In this document: positions 5,522-5,919 of the stretch, piece by piece | How positions within the stretch are numbered: position 1 is the stretch's first letter | Layout: every line of letters starts with the position of its first letter | DNA from: Actinomycetota bacterium | GTDB taxonomy: Bacteria > Actinomycetota > Acidimicrobiia > IMCC26256 > PALSA-610 | NCBI GenBank assembly: GCA_030839105.1 | Contig: JAUZEI010000242.1 | Location: 1 to 5,919 of the forward strand | Direction: 5' to 3' | Length of the DNA stretch: 5,919 bases | Notes under the pieces: generated by a model | Database searches by the model: none | The model's input: the letters and a program-made list of their open reading frames with translations, nothing else | Told to the model about the DNA's origin: nothing | Translations under genes and position numbers: made by a program

Positions 5522-5529
5522 CCCTCCCC
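5522..5529 (-). promoter_or_regulatory. Strong Shine-Dalgarno deciding the start of the membrane protein
   Basis: Read on the minus strand, GGGGAGGG precedes the ATG at 5516 by five bases. It is the best ribosome binding site in the window and favours the 160-residue product over the 226-residue one starting at 5714. Confidence 0.7.
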
Positions 5530-5716
5530 AGTGGTGACCGCACACACGGTGCTTCGATCGCCCCGGGGCTACCCACGCCGCCGCCGCGCAAAACGGTGCG
5601 ACGCGTCACTGATCGCGAGTCTGCTGATGGCTCGTCATGGTCGTCATGCCGGTGTTCGCGAGCAGGAAGCGGCGGGGGGCGTCGCGATGGCGATCGTCGC
5701 TTCAAGGCGGCCAACC

Positions 5717-5919
5717 ATGCATGCAGTCATCCGTACCTATTCGCGACCTCGCGCGACGCAGCTCATGGACTTATCGTCGCGAGGCGTGGCACGCGCCGGC
5801 ATAATCGGCGGGGGTGCACAGGTGCTGCAACCGATGCTGTTCGTCGCGTTCGACGTCCTGGTACTCGACGACGACAGCATCTGCGACCGGTCGCATCGAC
5901 ACCGGCGCGCGGCCCTCGA
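5717..5919 (+). CDS. ATP-dependent DNA ligase-like fragment, incomplete, possibly decayed
   Basis: The frame is open from after the stop at 5510-5512 to the right edge. Its last part, from 5834, reads MLFVAFDVLVLDDD followed by SICDRSHRHRRAAL. This fits the motif IIIa region of ATP-dependent DNA ligases (FVAFDVLxLDG..., then DRPYRERRALL), where an aromatic residue of FDxL contacts the adenine. The normal Gly after LD is Asp here. Motif I (KxDG, the adenylated lysine) should lie roughly 90-100 residues upstream, and motif III (DGELV) about 45; neither is seen in this frame, nor in the other plus-strand frames where I looked. The gene is therefore either 5'-truncated or frame-broken, or the resemblance is limited to this block. 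Starts at 5717, 5765, 5822 (GTG) and 5834 are all possible; a CATAAT box at 5800-5805 might serve the last two. The real start is not known. Confidence 0.45.
   Translation, partial: MHAVIRTYSRPRATQLMDLSSRGVARAGIIGGGAQVLQPMLFVAFDVLVLDDDSICDRSHRHRRAAL

Noticed and set aside
5517..5714. N-terminal extension of the membrane protein to the ATG at 5714
   Set aside because: The added residues are Arg/Pro/Ser-rich with no similarity to anything, and a strong ribosome site directly precedes 5516.
5747..5784. Inverted repeat CCTCGCG/CGCGAGG in the ligase-like frame, as an operator
   Set aside because: Seven pairs separated by 24 bases, made only of the commonest local k-mers and not at a convincing promoter.
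1..5919. CRISPR array, insertion sequence, toxin-antitoxin pair or phage genes
   Set aside because: No regularly spaced repeats, transposase or integrase motifs, terminal inverted repeats or small paired genes were seen on either strand.

Overview
The window is GC-rich, with strongly G/C-biased third codon positions and compact operons. Two things point to an actinomycete, plausibly of the Acidimicrobiia type: TAnnnT boxes sitting right in front of start codons, and three coenzyme-F420-type luciferase-like monooxygenase (LLM) family enzymes. The lineage is inferred from gene content and style only.

Layout. (a) 1-326: the C-terminal part of a DUF3501-family protein, cut by the left edge. (b) About 390-833: a dUTPase (dut) with all five family motifs but no ATG, GTG or TTG codon in front of motif I. 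The best-fitting start is an ATC seven bases after a TAGCCT box. (c) 875-2748: two tandem paralogous F420-dependent LLM oxidoreductases (MSMEG_2516/TIGR03621-like) in one operon. (d) 4339 down to 2745 on the minus strand: a third LLM oxidoreductase of a different subfamily (MSMEG_4879/TIGR03564-like), translationally coupled through a GTGA overlap to an alpha/beta hydrolase. The plus and minus operons converge and share one CTAG palindrome as both stop codons. (e) 4402-4474: tRNA-Gly(GCC), divergent from the minus operon and followed by a perfect 11-bp hairpin. (f) 4516-5001: nearly 500 bases with no convincing gene. (g) 5516 down to 5034: a small four-helix membrane protein that I cannot assign. 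(h) 5717-5919: an open frame whose end resembles the motif IIIa region of ATP-dependent DNA ligases. It has no adenylation (KxDG) motif upstream and runs off the right edge.

How the parts fit together. dUTPase is nucleotide-pool housekeeping. The F420 enzymes and the hydrolase look like a redox and catabolic cluster: two LLM paralogues on one strand face a third LLM enzyme coupled to a hydrolase. No substrate can be read from the sequence. The right end, from the tRNA onward, has a looser, gene-poor character and may be an accessory or decayed segment beside a tRNA gene.

I did not find a clearly new multi-gene system. The most useful observations are the abnormal start of dut, the matching leaderless-promoter geometry (TAnnnT, six bases, ATG) at both F420 operons, the shared stop palindrome, and the ligase fragment without its catalytic front half.
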